The notes: a model not told the origin generated them from the sequence alone. A stretch of DNA of 64,000 bases from Streptomyces cyaneochromogenes (GCF_003963535.1 NZ_CP034539.1:9114001-9178000), one strand, 5' to 3'; positions 50,066 to 59,799 are shown, counted from the first letter of the stretch. Program-made: numbers and translations.

Positions 50066-51971
50066 TCATATAATGGACACTTCCTTCTCGTCATTTGAGA
50101 AGTGTGAGGTCAGGGGCGCGGCGCCCAGGGCGCGCAGAACCGCGCGTGCCACCGCGTCATTCTGGCGGAAGGCGGGCGCGTCGGTGCGGGGTCGGGCGAA
50201 AGCGGCCACGGCCCGGCTGTTGGTGGGAGCGCCGAGGGCGATCCGGCGGGGGTGGGGGCCGCCGAGGGACGGGTCGATGACGTGGGCGTTCGAGGCGGAG
50301 ACCGCCAGCAGGCCGGAGCGGTGGGTGTGGGTGGGGTCGGCGATGACCTCCTCGGTGAGGGCGCCGGCCCGCCGCAGGTCCCGCAGGAGGGGATCCTCGG
50401 TGCGGTCCAGGGAAGGGCCCGGCAGGTACGCCTCGATGAGGGCGCTCGCGTGGACGGTGTGCCCGGGGACGGTGGGGCTGGTCGCGGTGAAGGTGCCGGC
50501 GCCCTCGTCGGTGCCGATCCGGACGCCGGCGCCCACGAAGTGGACGATCCCGGCCCGGGACAGGGCCAGCAGCTGGCGCAGGCGGAAGCCGGGCGGGCCG
50601 GAGGCCAGCAAGCTGAAGAAGCCGCTCCACCACCCGTCCAGTCGCTCGGCGACGGACCGCGCCGTCAGCCGCCCCGCGGCGACCAGACGGGGCAGCTGGC
50701 CGTAGACGGAGAGCAGGGCGAGGAACGCCCCGAGGTCGGCGCTGAACTCCGGGTCCTCGCGGCGGGCGACATCCTGGGCGATGTGCTCGCGCAGGTGCTC
50801 CTGGAAGGCGCCCGGCGTCGGGAAGGCCAGGCCGTCCAGCGGACGGTCCAGCGCCTCGAAGTCCAGGCGGTCCGCCGGGTCGGGTACGGCCCTGGCGACG
50901 AGGGCCGCCATGTCGTCGTCGTACCAGCCCAGACGGTCGTAGGCGGCGACGAAGTCCGGCCAGGGCAGAGCGGTGCGCCCGGGGTGGGCGTGGAAGAGCT
51001 CGTGGTAGTGGCCGAAGCCGATCTCCTTGGCCATCAGCGGCCACACATCGAGCCGCAGGTCCAGCGGGCGCTCCTCGGCGAGCAGCGCGTCGACCGCCTC
51101 GGGCCCGAAGTGGCGTGGCAGCGCGGGCCGAGGGCCCTGGAGCTGGTAGCGCGTCTTGGAGTGGTACGGCACCCCGCGCCGCGATCCGACGTGGAGGACG
51201 GGCTCGCGGCCGGACGGAAGGTAGGTGAGGGTGCCGTCGGCCTCGGTGCGGTAGCCGCCGCCGCGGCCCTCGGTGAGCAGTGCCACCAGGTCGATGAAGG
51301 CGAGCCCGAAGCCGCGCAGAATGACCGGTTCGCCGGGCCGCAGTGCGGACAGGTCGGCGTCGGCGGAGAACTCGGGCGGGAGGTGGAAGCGGCCGTGGCG
51401 GCGGGCGAAGGCGGCGTGCTCGCGGTGCTCGGCGGTGGGCGTGGAGCCGATGTGCCCCTGCGCGAGGATCACCAGGTCGGCGGTGAGCGGGTCGGGACGG
51501 TCGGCCAGGCGCACCTGCTGCGGGCCGTCCGGGGGACCGCTCACGGCGGTCGCGGTGGTGCGGTGCCACTCGACGGTGACCGAGGGCGGCAGCTCGGCCA
51601 GCGCCCGGCGGAACACCCAGTCCAGATAGGCGTTCTGGGCGCGGCGCGTGGGGAAGTCGGCCCCGGCCGGAGAACTGGGCGGCCCACTCGGCCAGCGAGG
51701 GGCCGGGCCGTACGGGGCCGTCGATGGTGGAGGACTCGTCGGTGAACATGGTGACGTCCTCGGCCATGGAGTTCATCCGCAGCAGCGCGGACTGCTCGTG
51801 TCGCCAGACGCGACCCGGGCCGGGTGGATGCGGATCCACCAGATGGATCCGCAACTGCCTTGCCCCGTCCCAGAGTTCGGGGGCGTTGGCGGCGATCCGC
51901 TCCAGCAGACCCGTGGCGCGCGGCCCCGCGCCGACGACGACCAGGACGGCCGTGGCGGATGCGCCGCTCAC
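50066..51971 (-). pseudogene. FAD/NAD(P)-binding protein gene with internal frameshift
   Basis: The N-terminal frame (ATG 51971, overlapping the permease stop) gives MSGASATAVLVVVGAGPRAT, an FAD-binding GxGxxG motif, and loses homology near 51660. From about 51655 the frame shifted by one base continues DFPTRRAQNAYLDWVFRRAL and runs intact to 50066 (LAQGHIGSTP, ILRGFGLAFIDLVALL). One extra base near 51655-51668 explains this. The rejoined product (about 634 residues) matches the FAD-NAD(P)-binding (NAD_binding_9) family, an oxidoreductase of unknown substrate. Mutation or sequencing error. Confidence 0.82.
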
Positions 51972-53020
51972 CGGTCACCGCCGATCGCCGGGCGGGCGTC
52001 GGCGGCCGTGGCCGCGCTCAGCCGTTGGCGTACGGCGGTCAGGTGGCCGCGCAGCCGCTGCAGCGGAGTCGGCGGCAGGGCGCGGGAGTCGCCGCGCGCG
52101 TAGTACCGCTCGACGTAGAACTGGCCCGCGCTCAGCACGGTCGTGACCGCGATGTACCACAGGGTGGCGACCATCAGCAGCGGGATGACCTGGTAGGTCT
52201 GGTTGTAGATCAGCTGCACCGAGTACAGCAGGTCGTGCACGGCCAGCACGCTGACGATGCTGGTGCCCTTGAGCGTGCCGATCAGCATGTTCCCGGCGGT
52301 CGGCACGATGGAGCGCATCGCCTGCGGGACGACCACCCGGCGCAGGGTGCGGCGTCTGCTCAGCCCGAGTGCCTGGGCGGCCTCGGTCTGCCCGGAGTCC
52401 ACGGAGAGGATGCCGCCGCGCACCACCTCGGCGGCGTAGGCGGTCTCGTGCAGGGTCAGGCCGATGACGGCGGTGAGGGTGGGGCCGAGCAGGTTGACCG
52501 TCTTGACGGTGAGGAACTGCGGGCCGAACGGGATGCCGAGGCCCAGCGTCGGATACAGGGCGCCGATGTTGAACCAGAACAGCAGCTGCACCAGCAGCGG
52601 CGTCGACCGGAAGATCCACACATAGCCCCAACTCAGCGTGCGCAGCACCGGGTTGGCGGACAGCCGCATCACCGCGAGCACGGTGCCGAGAACGAACCCG
52701 AGCACCATCACCACGGCGGTCAGCCACAGGGAGAGCAGCAGCCCGTCGAGCACGGCGGTGGTGGTGAAGTACCGGCCCACCACGTCCCACTGGAACGCCT
52801 GGTTGCGGACGACGGAGTTGAGCACCATCGCGAACAGCAGCAGCGCGAGGGCCGCGGTCAGCCACCGGCCGGCGTGCCGGCGCGGCACGATCCGCGGCAG
52901 GTCCGCGCCGGGTGAGTCGGGTGCTCCGGGTGCGCTGGGTGAGCCGGGACCGTCGGGATCGCCGGGCGCCTGAGGACTCTTCGTGCCAGAGGTGGGTGTG
53001 ACATCGGACGGCGTGACCAT
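51968..53020 (-). CDS. Amino-acid-type ABC transporter permease
   Basis: A 350-residue HisM-type permease. After a Pro/Gly-rich N-terminus (1-40) it shows TAVVMVLGFVLGTVLAVMRL, YVWIFRSTPLLVQLLFWFN and the EAA loop AAQALGLSRRRTLRRVVVPQAMR. It closely resembles the permease at 56257, suggesting duplication. ATG at 53020 has GGAGAG ahead. No own ATPase or binding protein accompanies it, so it probably shares those encoded at 55297-59070. Confidence 0.85.
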   Translation of the reverse strand: MVTPSDVTPTSGTKSPQAPGDPDGPGSPSAPGAPDSPGADLPRIVPRRHAGRWLTAALALLLFAMVLNSVVRNQAFQWDVVGRYFTTTAVLDGLLLSLWLTAVVMVLGFVLGTVLAVMRLSANPVLRTLSWGYVWIFRSTPLLVQLLFWFNIGALYPTLGLGIPFGPQFLTVKTVNLLGPTLTAVIGLTLHETAYAAEVVRGGILSVDSGQTEAAQALGLSRRRTLRRVVVPQAMRSIVPTAGNMLIGTLKGTSIVSVLAVHDLLYSVQLIYNQTYQVIPLLMVATLWYIAVTTVLSAGQFYVERYYARGDSRALPPTPLQRLRGHLTAVRQRLSAATAADARPAIGGDR

Positions 53021-53283
53021 GAGGAGGCTCTCTCCGGGGGAGGGAATCGCAGGCGTGGGTGACCCCCGGCGGCACACGCAGGGCGCGCGCGGTGCGGGCG
53101 CCGCGCGGACACGGTGCGGCCGGGGTTCGGTGTCGTCACGCTCGCCGCGTCCCTCAACGCGGCCGGAGAGGCTGCCGCGCGACGCGGAGCCGGTCCGCCG
53201 TCGATCGTATGTGCCCATGGCATCGATGTGTCAACAGGCCGGTGGGAGGCGCCGACAGGGGTGGTCCGGCATCCGGGCGCTGC

Positions 53284-53313
53284 TTGACGGCGGGCGCGAT
53301 GTACTGCTCAATT
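53284..53313 (+). promoter_or_regulatory. Promoter of leader 2 (leaderless)
   Basis: TTGACG (53284-53289) and TCAATT (53308-53313) with an 18-bp spacer place the transcript start close to the ATG at 53320. Confidence 0.6.
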
Positions 53314-53319
53314 AGTCGC

Positions 53320-53397
53320 ATGAATGCCCAGCAGCGCTTGGTCACGCGCGATCACATCGACTTCGGTCGGGTGTGGTCCGCGGCGTGTTGCGCCTGA
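53320..53397 (+). CDS. Cys-containing leader peptide 2, 25 aa
   Basis: ATG 53320 to TGA 53397; the peptide holds RDHIDFGRVWSAACC, with two adjacent Cys codons just before the stop. No ribosome site lies upstream, consistent with leaderless translation from the promoter at 53284. It precedes the flavin monooxygenase/ABC operon by 218 bases. Confidence 0.8.
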   Translation: MNAQQRLVTRDHIDFGRVWSAACCA

Positions 53398-53406
53398 CGC
53401 GGCAGC

Positions 53407-53424
53407 GGGCCGTCCGACCGGCCC
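53407..53424 (+). terminator. Attenuator-like hairpin after leader 2
   Basis: GGGCCG/CGGCCC with a 6-base loop starts 9 bases after the leader stop and is followed by a pyrimidine-rich stretch. Confidence 0.6.
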
Positions 53425-53615
53425 TTCCCTCCCTCGGTGACCCCGTCGCGGGCCGAGTTCTCCTTTCACGCGCGCTGCCGTAGCACCGTCTCCACCGACG
53501 CCCGGCGTCGTCACGCCCGTATCTCTTCGTCGTACATCTGACGAGCCATCACTCGCGCCTGCGCGCCGGGCAGTTCCGTCATGCCTGCGTGCCGCATTCC
53601 CGAAAGGCCACGCCC

Positions 53616-54767
53616 ATGCCCGTGGAGTTCCTCGGCATCGCCGCCACCAACAACGGCTCCGAAACCACGCCGCGCTCCGGCGCCGCGTTCGACAAGGAGT
53701 ACACGCTCCGGCTCGCCCGGGCGCACGAGGACCACGGCTGGGACCGGGTGCTGTTCGCCTACGGCTCCGGATCGGCGGACCCCGCACCGGCCGCCGCCTA
53801 CATCGCGAGCCGGCTGGACCGCCTCCAGATCCTGCTCGCCCACCGCCCGAACGTCTCCTACCCGACGTTCGCCGCCAAGACGTTCGCGACGCTCGACCAG
53901 ATCAGCGACGGCCGGCTGACCGTCCACTTCATCACCGGCGGCAACGACCACGAGCAGGGCCGCGAGGGCGACACCCTCACCAAGGACGAGCGCTACACCC
54001 GCACCCGTGAGTACATCCGGATCGTCAAGAAGATCTGGACCACCCACGAATCCTTCGACCACGAGGGCGAGCACTACCGCTTCCACGACTTCGTGAGCGA
54101 CGTCTTCCCCGTCCAACAGCCCCGCCCGAACGTCTCGTTCGGCGGCTCGTCCCCTGCCGCGTACGCCGCGGGCGGCGCCGAGGCCGACATCTACTGCCTG
54201 TGGGGCGAGCCCCTGGCGAAGACCGCGGAGCAGATCGAGAACGTGAAGGCCGCCGCGAAGGCCGCGGGCCGCACCGACTTGCCGCGCATCCAGGTCGCCT
54301 TCCGCCCGATCATCGCCCCGACCGAGGAGCTGGCCTGGGAGAAGGCCCACCGCACGGTCGGCGCGATCAAGGCCCGCAAGGAGCGGGGCGAGGCGATCAC
54401 CAAGCGGCACAACGGGCAGGCCCAGCCGCAGGCCGCAACTCCTCAAAACGTCGGCTCGCAGCGGCTGATCGCCATCGCCGAGGCAGGCGAGCGCTACGAC
54501 CGCGCCCTGTGGACCCCGACCGCCGCCGCGACCGGGGGCGCGGGCAACTCCAACGCCCTGGTCGGCACCCCGGAGACGGTCGCCCAGGCCCTGCTCGACT
54601 ACTACGACCTCGGCGTCGACATCCTCTCCGCGCGCGGCTACGACCTGCTGGACGACGCCGTCGACTTCGGCCGGTACGTGATCCCGATCGTCCGCGAGGA
54701 GGTCGCCAAGCGCGACGCCGAGCGGGCCGCCCGCGGCACACAGGCCCTCGCGGCGGTGAACGGATGA
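53616..54767 (+). CDS. SsuD-like flavin-dependent monooxygenase
   Basis: A 383-residue luciferase-like (LLM) monooxygenase. N-terminal FLGIAATNNGSE, then DRVLFAYGSGSADP, LLAHRPNVSYP, FITGGNDHEQGREGD and DERYTRTREYIRIVKKIW are typical of the alkanesulfonate monooxygenase group, which uses FMNH2 and oxygen to release sulfite from sulfonates. ATG at 53616 with GAAAGG ahead. It leads a seven-gene operon with transporters, behind a Cys-leader. Exact sulfonate substrate unknown. Confidence 0.85.
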   Translation: MPVEFLGIAATNNGSETTPRSGAAFDKEYTLRLARAHEDHGWDRVLFAYGSGSADPAPAAAYIASRLDRLQILLAHRPNVSYPTFAAKTFATLDQISDGRLTVHFITGGNDHEQGREGDTLTKDERYTRTREYIRIVKKIWTTHESFDHEGEHYRFHDFVSDVFPVQQPRPNVSFGGSSPAAYAAGGAEADIYCLWGEPLAKTAEQIENVKAAAKAAGRTDLPRIQVAFRPIIAPTEELAWEKAHRTVGAIKARKERGEAITKRHNGQAQPQAATPQNVGSQRLIAIAEAGERYDRALWTPTAAATGGAGNSNALVGTPETVAQALLDYYDLGVDILSARGYDLLDDAVDFGRYVIPIVREEVAKRDAERAARGTQALAAVNG

Positions 54768-55300
54768 CCTCCGTCGCCCAACCCCCGGCTCACCGAGCCG
54801 AGTTGACGGTCGTCGAAGTGCCGGTCTCCGACCCCTTGGTGGAGCCGCTCCTGCGGGAACTCGGCGACGAGTACTCCGCGCGGTACGGCGGGGACGCCCA
54901 CGGCGAGATGGCCCGCTACCCCGCCGAGGAGTTCACCGCTCGGCACGGCGGCGTCCTGCTCCTGCTCCTGGAGCACGGCGAGCCGGTCGCGGGCGGCGCC
55001 TTCCGCCGGTACGACGCGACCACGGCCGAGCTGAAGCGGATCTGGACGCACTCCGCGCACCGTCGGCGGGGTCTCGCCCGGCGCGTCGTCGCCGAGCTGG
55101 AGCGCGAGGCGGGCGTCCGCGGCTACCGGCGCGTCTACCTGACGACGGGACCGCGCCAGCCCGAGGCCCGCGGCCTGTACCTGGCCACCGGATACACACC
55201 GCTCTTCGACACGGACGCCGATCCGGAGACCATCGGTCCGCTGCCCTTCGAGAAGCACCTGATCGCCGAAGCACCCGAGGGAAAGGCAGCCGAGCTGTGA
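54764..55300 (+). CDS. GNAT-family N-acetyltransferase
   Basis: A 178-residue acetyltransferase: acetyl-CoA binding segment HRRRGLARRVVAELE (R-x2-G-x-A-like) and C-terminal LYLATGYTPLF. ATG at 54764 overlaps the monooxygenase stop and its stop overlaps the next gene start, so it is embedded in the sulfur operon. It may acetylate an imported amine or thiol such as a cysteine derivative; that is inference. Confidence 0.85.
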   Translation: MTSVAQPPAHRAELTVVEVPVSDPLVEPLLRELGDEYSARYGGDAHGEMARYPAEEFTARHGGVLLLLLEHGEPVAGGAFRRYDATTAELKRIWTHSAHRRRGLARRVVAELEREAGVRGYRRVYLTTGPRQPEARGLYLATGYTPLFDTDADPETIGPLPFEKHLIAEAPEGKAAEL

Positions 55301-56253
55301 ACGTCCACGGCATCAGACCACGCCTGCGCGGCGCCGCCGCCGTCCTGTTGCTGCCCCTGCTGGCCCTGACCGCCTGCGGTTCCGGCGACACCGGCGGCAC
55401 GGCGGCGGTGGGCGCCCAGGCGTCCCCCGCACCGACCGACGACCCGGTCGCCGCCGTCCGCAAGGTCGACTCCGCCGCCGCCCTCCTCCCCGCCGACGTA
55501 CGCAAGGCGGGCACGCTGCGGGTCGGCAGCTCGGTCGGATTCCCGCCCGGCGCGTACTACCCGAACGGCCCGGACAAGGCGCCCGCCGGCCAGGACATCG
55601 ACCTCGCCGACGCCGTGGCCAAGGTGCTCGGCGTGAAGCTGGAGCGACAGGACGCCTCCTTCGAGACGATCCTGCCCGCCCTCGGCAGCGGCAAGTACGA
55701 CTTCGGCACCGGCAACTTCGGCGTCACCGCGGAGCGCCTGAAGACCATCGACTTCGTCACCTACATCAACGACGGCCAGGGCTTCGCGGTGAAGAAGGGC
55801 AACACCGAGCTCAAGTCGAAGGTCACCGACCTCACCCAGCTGTGCGGGCTGACCATCGGCACCGGCGCCGGCACCACCTTCGAGGCGACCCTCACCGCGC
55901 AGAAGGGCGTGTGCGCGAAGGCGGGCAAGAAGCCGTACGAGGTGAAGGTCTACTCGGAGAACGCGGCGACGCTCACCGCGCTCCAGCAGGGCCGCATCGA
56001 CGTGATCATGTCGACCATCAACGGCCTGCGCCACCAGGCGGCGCAGTCCGCGTCGCAGACCGCCTTCCTCGGCGAGTTCCACCGCCTCGACGTCGGCTTC
56101 GCCTTCAAGAAGGGCTCCCCGCTCACCAAGGCGTTCCAGGCCGCCGTCAACGAGCTGATCAAGGACGGCACCTACGCCCGGATCCTCAAGAAGTGGGGCA
56201 CCTCCGCCTCCGCGATCGAGACGTCGCGGATCAACCCGCCCGAGCACAGGTGA
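55297..56253 (+). CDS. Amino-acid-type ABC substrate-binding lipoprotein
   Basis: A 318-residue SBP_bac_3 receptor with lipobox LTAC (Cys27). The mature chain has AGTLRVGSSVGFPPGAYYP-like entry, DIDLADAVAKVLGVKLE and YDFGTGNFGVTAERLKTIDF, as in polar amino-acid receptors. GTG at 55297 overlaps the upstream stop. With the adjacent permease and ATPase it forms a complete importer; the sulfur context suggests cystine, methionine or another sulfur compound. Confidence 0.87.
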   Translation: MNVHGIRPRLRGAAAVLLLPLLALTACGSGDTGGTAAVGAQASPAPTDDPVAAVRKVDSAAALLPADVRKAGTLRVGSSVGFPPGAYYPNGPDKAPAGQDIDLADAVAKVLGVKLERQDASFETILPALGSGKYDFGTGNFGVTAERLKTIDFVTYINDGQGFAVKKGNTELKSKVTDLTQLCGLTIGTGAGTTFEATLTAQKGVCAKAGKKPYEVKVYSENAATLTALQQGRIDVIMSTINGLRHQAAQSASQTAFLGEFHRLDVGFAFKKGSPLTKAFQAAVNELIKDGTYARILKKWGTSASAIETSRINPPEHR

Positions 56254-56256
56254 ACC

Positions 56257-57255
56257 ATGAGCAGCGACACCATCACCTCACCCGTCACACAACTGGCCGA
56301 AGACCCGGCTGAGTTGAAGGTCGTACCGGCCCGCCACTACGCCCGCTGGGCCGCCGGCGTAGCCGTGATCGTGCTGGTCGCCCAGTTCGCGCACGGCCTG
56401 GCCACGAACCCCGTCTGGGAGTGGAACGTCTTCCGGGACTACGTCTTCTCCGAGACGATCGTCCAGGCGGTGTGGGTCACCCTCCAGCTCACCGCGTACG
56501 CCACCGTCCTCGGCTTCCTCCTCGGCACCGTCCTCGCCTTCATGCGGCTGTCGCGCAGCCCGGTGCTCTCGACCGTCGCCTGGACCTACATCTGGATCTT
56601 CCGGTCGATCCCGATGATCGTCCAGCTGGTCTTCTGGTTCAACCTGAGCGCCCTGTACAAGGAGCTGGGCGTCGGCATCCCCTTCGGGCCGGTGTTCTGG
56701 TCCGTCGACAGCAACACCCTCATCGGCACCATCGGCGCCGCCATCATCGGACTGACCCTGCACCAGGCGGCGTACGCCGCCGAGATCGTCCGCGGCGGCG
56801 TCCTCTCCGTCGACCACGGACAGCTGGAGGCGGCCGCGGCGCTCGGCATCCCCCGGCTGCGGCAGATCCGCCGGATCGTGCTGCCGCAGGCCATGCGCGC
56901 CATCCTGCCCACGGCCGGCAACGAGATCATCGGCCTGCTCAAGGGCACCTCGGTGGTCTACGTGATGTCCATCGGCGAGCTCTTCTACCAAGTGCAGGTG
57001 ATCTACGGCCGCAACGGCCGGGTGATCCCGCTGCTGCTGGTCGCCACCGCCTGGTACGTCGTACTGACCTCCCTGCTCTCGGTCGCCCAGTACTACGTGG
57101 AGCGCCGCTACGCCCGGGGCGCCAACCGCACCCCACCGCCCACGCCGATCCAGCGCGTTCGGCGCTTCGTGGCGGCCCGACGGCTCGCGGCCACCCGACA
57201 ACTCGCGGCCGACCGACGCGTCGTGGCCGCCCGACAACCGACGGAGAAGACATGA
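56257..57255 (+). CDS. Amino-acid-type ABC transporter permease
   Basis: A 332-residue HisM-type permease, with TLQLTAYATVLGFLLGTVLAF, YIWIFRSIPMIVQLVFWFN and EAA loop AAAALGIPRLRQIRRIVLPQAMR. The C-terminal tail is made of Arg/Ala-rich repeats (RRLAATRQLAADRRVVAARQ). It begins 4 bp after the receptor gene and overlaps the ATPase start. Confidence 0.88.
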   Translation: MSSDTITSPVTQLAEDPAELKVVPARHYARWAAGVAVIVLVAQFAHGLATNPVWEWNVFRDYVFSETIVQAVWVTLQLTAYATVLGFLLGTVLAFMRLSRSPVLSTVAWTYIWIFRSIPMIVQLVFWFNLSALYKELGVGIPFGPVFWSVDSNTLIGTIGAAIIGLTLHQAAYAAEIVRGGVLSVDHGQLEAAAALGIPRLRQIRRIVLPQAMRAILPTAGNEIIGLLKGTSVVYVMSIGELFYQVQVIYGRNGRVIPLLLVATAWYVVLTSLLSVAQYYVERRYARGANRTPPPTPIQRVRRFVAARRLAATRQLAADRRVVAARQPTEKT

Positions 57256-58016
57256 GCGACGTCATGGTCGACGTCCACGGCGTCCACAAGAGCTTCGGCC
57301 TGCTGGAGGTGCTGCGCGGCGTCGACCTGAAGGTCCGGGCCGGCGGGGTCACGGTGATCCTCGGCCCGTCCGGCTCCGGGAAGTCCACGCTGCTGCGGAC
57401 CATCAACCACCTGGAGAAGGTGAACCGCGGCTGGATCAGCATCGACGGCGAGCTCATCGGCTACCGCCGCAGCGGGAACAAGCTGCACGAGCTGAAGGAG
57501 AAGGACGTTCTGAAGCAGCGGACCGGCATCGGGTTCGTCTTCCAGAACTTCAACCTCTTCCCGCACCTGACCGTCCTGGAGAACCTGATCGAGGCCCCGG
57601 TCTCCGCACTGCGCCGCCCGCGCAAGGCGGCGGAGGAGGCGGCCCGCCGGCTCCTCGACCGCGTCGGCCTCGCCGACAAGGCCGACGCCTACCCGCGGCA
57701 GCTCTCCGGCGGCCAGCAGCAGCGTGTGGCCATCGCCCGCGCGCTCGCCCTCGAACCGAAGGTGCTGCTCTTCGACGAGCCCACCTCGGCGCTCGACCCG
57801 GAACTGGTCGGTGAAGTCCTCGACGTCATCAAGGACTTGGCCAGTACCGGCACCACCATGATCGTCGTGACCCACGAGATCGGCTTCGCCCGCGAGGTCG
57901 CCGACACCGTGGTCTTCATGGACGGCGGGGTCGTCGTGGAGCAGGGTCCGCCCGCGGCCGTCCTCGACAACCCGCGGCACGAACGCACCCGCGCTTTCCT
58001 CTCCAAAGTCCTCTGA
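57252..58016 (+). CDS. Amino-acid-type ABC transporter ATPase
   Basis: A 254-residue GlnQ/HisP-type ATPase: Walker A GPSGSGKST, Q-loop FVFQNFNLFPHLTV, signature LSGGQQQR, Walker B VLLFDEPTSALDPE and the switch His in THEIGFA. ATG at 57252 overlaps the permease stop. Likely energises both this permease and the orphan one at 51968. Confidence 0.9.
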   Translation: MSDVMVDVHGVHKSFGLLEVLRGVDLKVRAGGVTVILGPSGSGKSTLLRTINHLEKVNRGWISIDGELIGYRRSGNKLHELKEKDVLKQRTGIGFVFQNFNLFPHLTVLENLIEAPVSALRRPRKAAEEAARRLLDRVGLADKADAYPRQLSGGQQQRVAIARALALEPKVLLFDEPTSALDPELVGEVLDVIKDLASTGTTMIVVTHEIGFAREVADTVVFMDGGVVVEQGPPAAVLDNPRHERTRAFLSKVL

Positions 58017-58080
58017 TCCGCCCCTTCACCTCCGTTCCGTACCTGTTTCCATCCCTGTTCCGCACGCAAGGAGAACAACC

Positions 58081-59070
58081 GTGTCCACCAGCCTCGCCCG
58101 CCGCCGTCGCACCACCGCAGCCGTGCTCGGACTCGCCTCCGCCCTCGTCCTCGCCGCCTGCAGCAACCCCTCCGAAGGCGGTACGACCGAGGTCGCGGAC
58201 GCGTCGGGCGGCAAGACGAAGATCAACATCAGCGCCGACCAGAACCGCGTGACCACCGACAAGGTCGACTCCATAGCCGCCGAGGTCCCGGAGAAGATCC
58301 GCAAGAGAGGCACGCTGGAGCTCGTCGCCTCGTCGGGCTCCGCCGCGCCGCTCACCTTCGTCGCTACCGACAACAAGACGGTCATCGGTGTCGAGCCCGA
58401 CATCGCCTACCTGGTCGCCGACGTGCTCGGCCTCAAGCCGCACATCAACACGGTGTCCTGGGAGAACATCTTCGTCGGCCTCGACAGCGCCAAGTACGAC
58501 GCCGGCTTCAGCAACATCACCGTCACCGAGGAACGCAAGGAGAAGTACGACTTCGCCACCTACCGCGAGGACAACCTGGGCTTCGGGGCGAAGAAGGGCA
58601 GTGGCCTGAAGGTCACCGGGCCCGCGGACGTGGCGGGCAAGACCGTCGCCGTCAGCAGCGGAACCAACCAGGAGAAGCTGCTGATCGAGTGGAGCAAGGA
58701 GAACGAGAAGGCCGGACGCAAGCCGGTGAACATCAAGTACTACCAGAACGACAGCGACACCTACCTCGCTCTCCAGTCCGGCCGCATCGACCTGTACCTC
58801 GGCCCCAACCCGACCGCCGCCTACCACGCGGCCACCACGGGCAAGACCGAGGTCGTCGGCACCTATTCCGGCGCCGGAGCCACCCTCCAGGGACTCATCG
58901 CGGCCACCACCAAGAAGGACAGCGGACTGGTCAAGCCGCTCGCCGACGCACTCAACCACGTCATCGAGAACGGCACGTACGCCAAGGTGCTGGCGCGCTG
59001 GGGCCTGTCCGACGAGGCCGTGACCAAGTCGGAGATCAACCCGCCCGGCCTGCCCAAGACCAACCAGTAA
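58081..59070 (+). CDS. Second amino-acid-type substrate-binding lipoprotein
   Basis: A 329-residue SBP_bac_3 receptor with RRRR and lipobox LAAC (Cys27). Mature segments GVEPDIAYLVADVLGLKP and YDAGFSNITVTEERKEKYDF are typical. GTG at 58081 has AAGGAG ahead. It differs clearly from the receptor at 55297, so the importer may have two receptors of different specificity, or this one may serve the duplicated permease at 51968. Confidence 0.87.
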   Translation: MSTSLARRRRTTAAVLGLASALVLAACSNPSEGGTTEVADASGGKTKINISADQNRVTTDKVDSIAAEVPEKIRKRGTLELVASSGSAAPLTFVATDNKTVIGVEPDIAYLVADVLGLKPHINTVSWENIFVGLDSAKYDAGFSNITVTEERKEKYDFATYREDNLGFGAKKGSGLKVTGPADVAGKTVAVSSGTNQEKLLIEWSKENEKAGRKPVNIKYYQNDSDTYLALQSGRIDLYLGPNPTAAYHAATTGKTEVVGTYSGAGATLQGLIAATTKKDSGLVKPLADALNHVIENGTYAKVLARWGLSDEAVTKSEINPPGLPKTNQ

Positions 59071-59101
59071 CCGCCGCCCGGGCGTCCCGGGAGGGTCAGG
59101 C

Positions 59102-59620
59102 ATGCTCCTCGTCCTGTCGGGGCTGCCCGGCACCGGCAAGACCACACTGGCGCGGCTGCTGGCCACCCGGATCGGCGCGGTCCACCTGCGGATCGACACC
59201 ATCGAGCAGGCGATCGTCCGCTCCGGTCTGGCCCGGCACCCCGTCGGGCCGGCCGGCTACGTCGTCGGATACGCCCTGGCCGGGGAGCATCTCCGGCAAG
59301 GGCTGCCCGTGATCGCGGAGTCGGTCAACCCGCGGGCCGTGACCCGGGACGCCTGGCGTGACGTCGGCTCGGCGTCCGGAGCCGACACGGTCGAGGTGGA
59401 GGTGGTCTGCTCGGATCCCGCCGAGCACCGCCACCGCCTGACCTCACGGTCTGTGGACATCCCCGGACTGCCCCTGCCCGACTGGCCTCAGGTGCTCGCC
59501 CGTGCCTACGAGCCGTGGGAGCGCGAGCACGTGGTGATCGACACCGCGGGACAGAGCCCGCACGAGTCGTTGGCCCGGTTCGTGCGACTGCTCGACGCAC
59601 GCGGAGCGGCGCCGGAGTGA
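59102..59620 (+). CDS. P-loop (AAA/zeta-like) kinase
   Basis: A 172-residue nucleotide-dependent kinase: Walker A SGLPGTGKTT (6-15), lid or substrate region RIDTIEQAI and VIAESVNP. Small kinases of this type phosphorylate sugars, cofactors or antibiotics; the substrate is not evident. ATG at 59102 has GGGAGGG ahead. Last gene of the sulfur operon. Confidence 0.8.
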   Translation: MLLVLSGLPGTGKTTLARLLATRIGAVHLRIDTIEQAIVRSGLARHPVGPAGYVVGYALAGEHLRQGLPVIAESVNPRAVTRDAWRDVGSASGADTVEVEVVCSDPAEHRHRLTSRSVDIPGLPLPDWPQVLARAYEPWEREHVVIDTAGQSPHESLARFVRLLDARGAAPE

Positions 59621-59648
59621 GCGCGAACCACCCGGCGCAGCCGGTCCG

Positions 59649-59678
59649 TTGACACCCTCACGCTCCGCGTGCTTGCAT
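59649..59678 (+). promoter_or_regulatory. Promoter of leader 3
   Basis: TTGACA (59649-59654), 18-bp spacer, TTGCAT (59673-59678), 6 bases before the leader ATG: a leaderless promoter. Confidence 0.7.
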
Positions 59679-59684
59679 CGCGCC

Positions 59685-59768
59685 ATGTCACCGCGGGAAC
59701 CGCTGATACGCCGCCGCACCGTGGACCTCGTCCGCGTGGGCGCCGCGCTGTGTCGCTTCCCCGGCTGA
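59685..59768 (+). CDS. Cys-containing leader peptide 3, 27 aa
   Basis: ATG 59685 to TGA 59768; contains RRTVDLVRVGAALCR with one Cys. Same pattern, promoter spacing and leaderless start as leaders 2 and 4. It precedes the sulfite oxidase by 151 bases. Confidence 0.75.
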   Translation: MSPREPLIRRRTVDLVRVGAALCRFPG

Positions 59769-59799
59769 GCACCGCGCGCGTTCCCCCTGGGTGACCCCT

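Noticed and set aside
53020..53218. A Cys-leader for the leftward permease operon (a C-V-C-R stretch on the minus strand)
   Set aside because: It lacks the conserved I/V-D-F/L motif and a stop shortly after the Cys codons, unlike the four accepted leaders.
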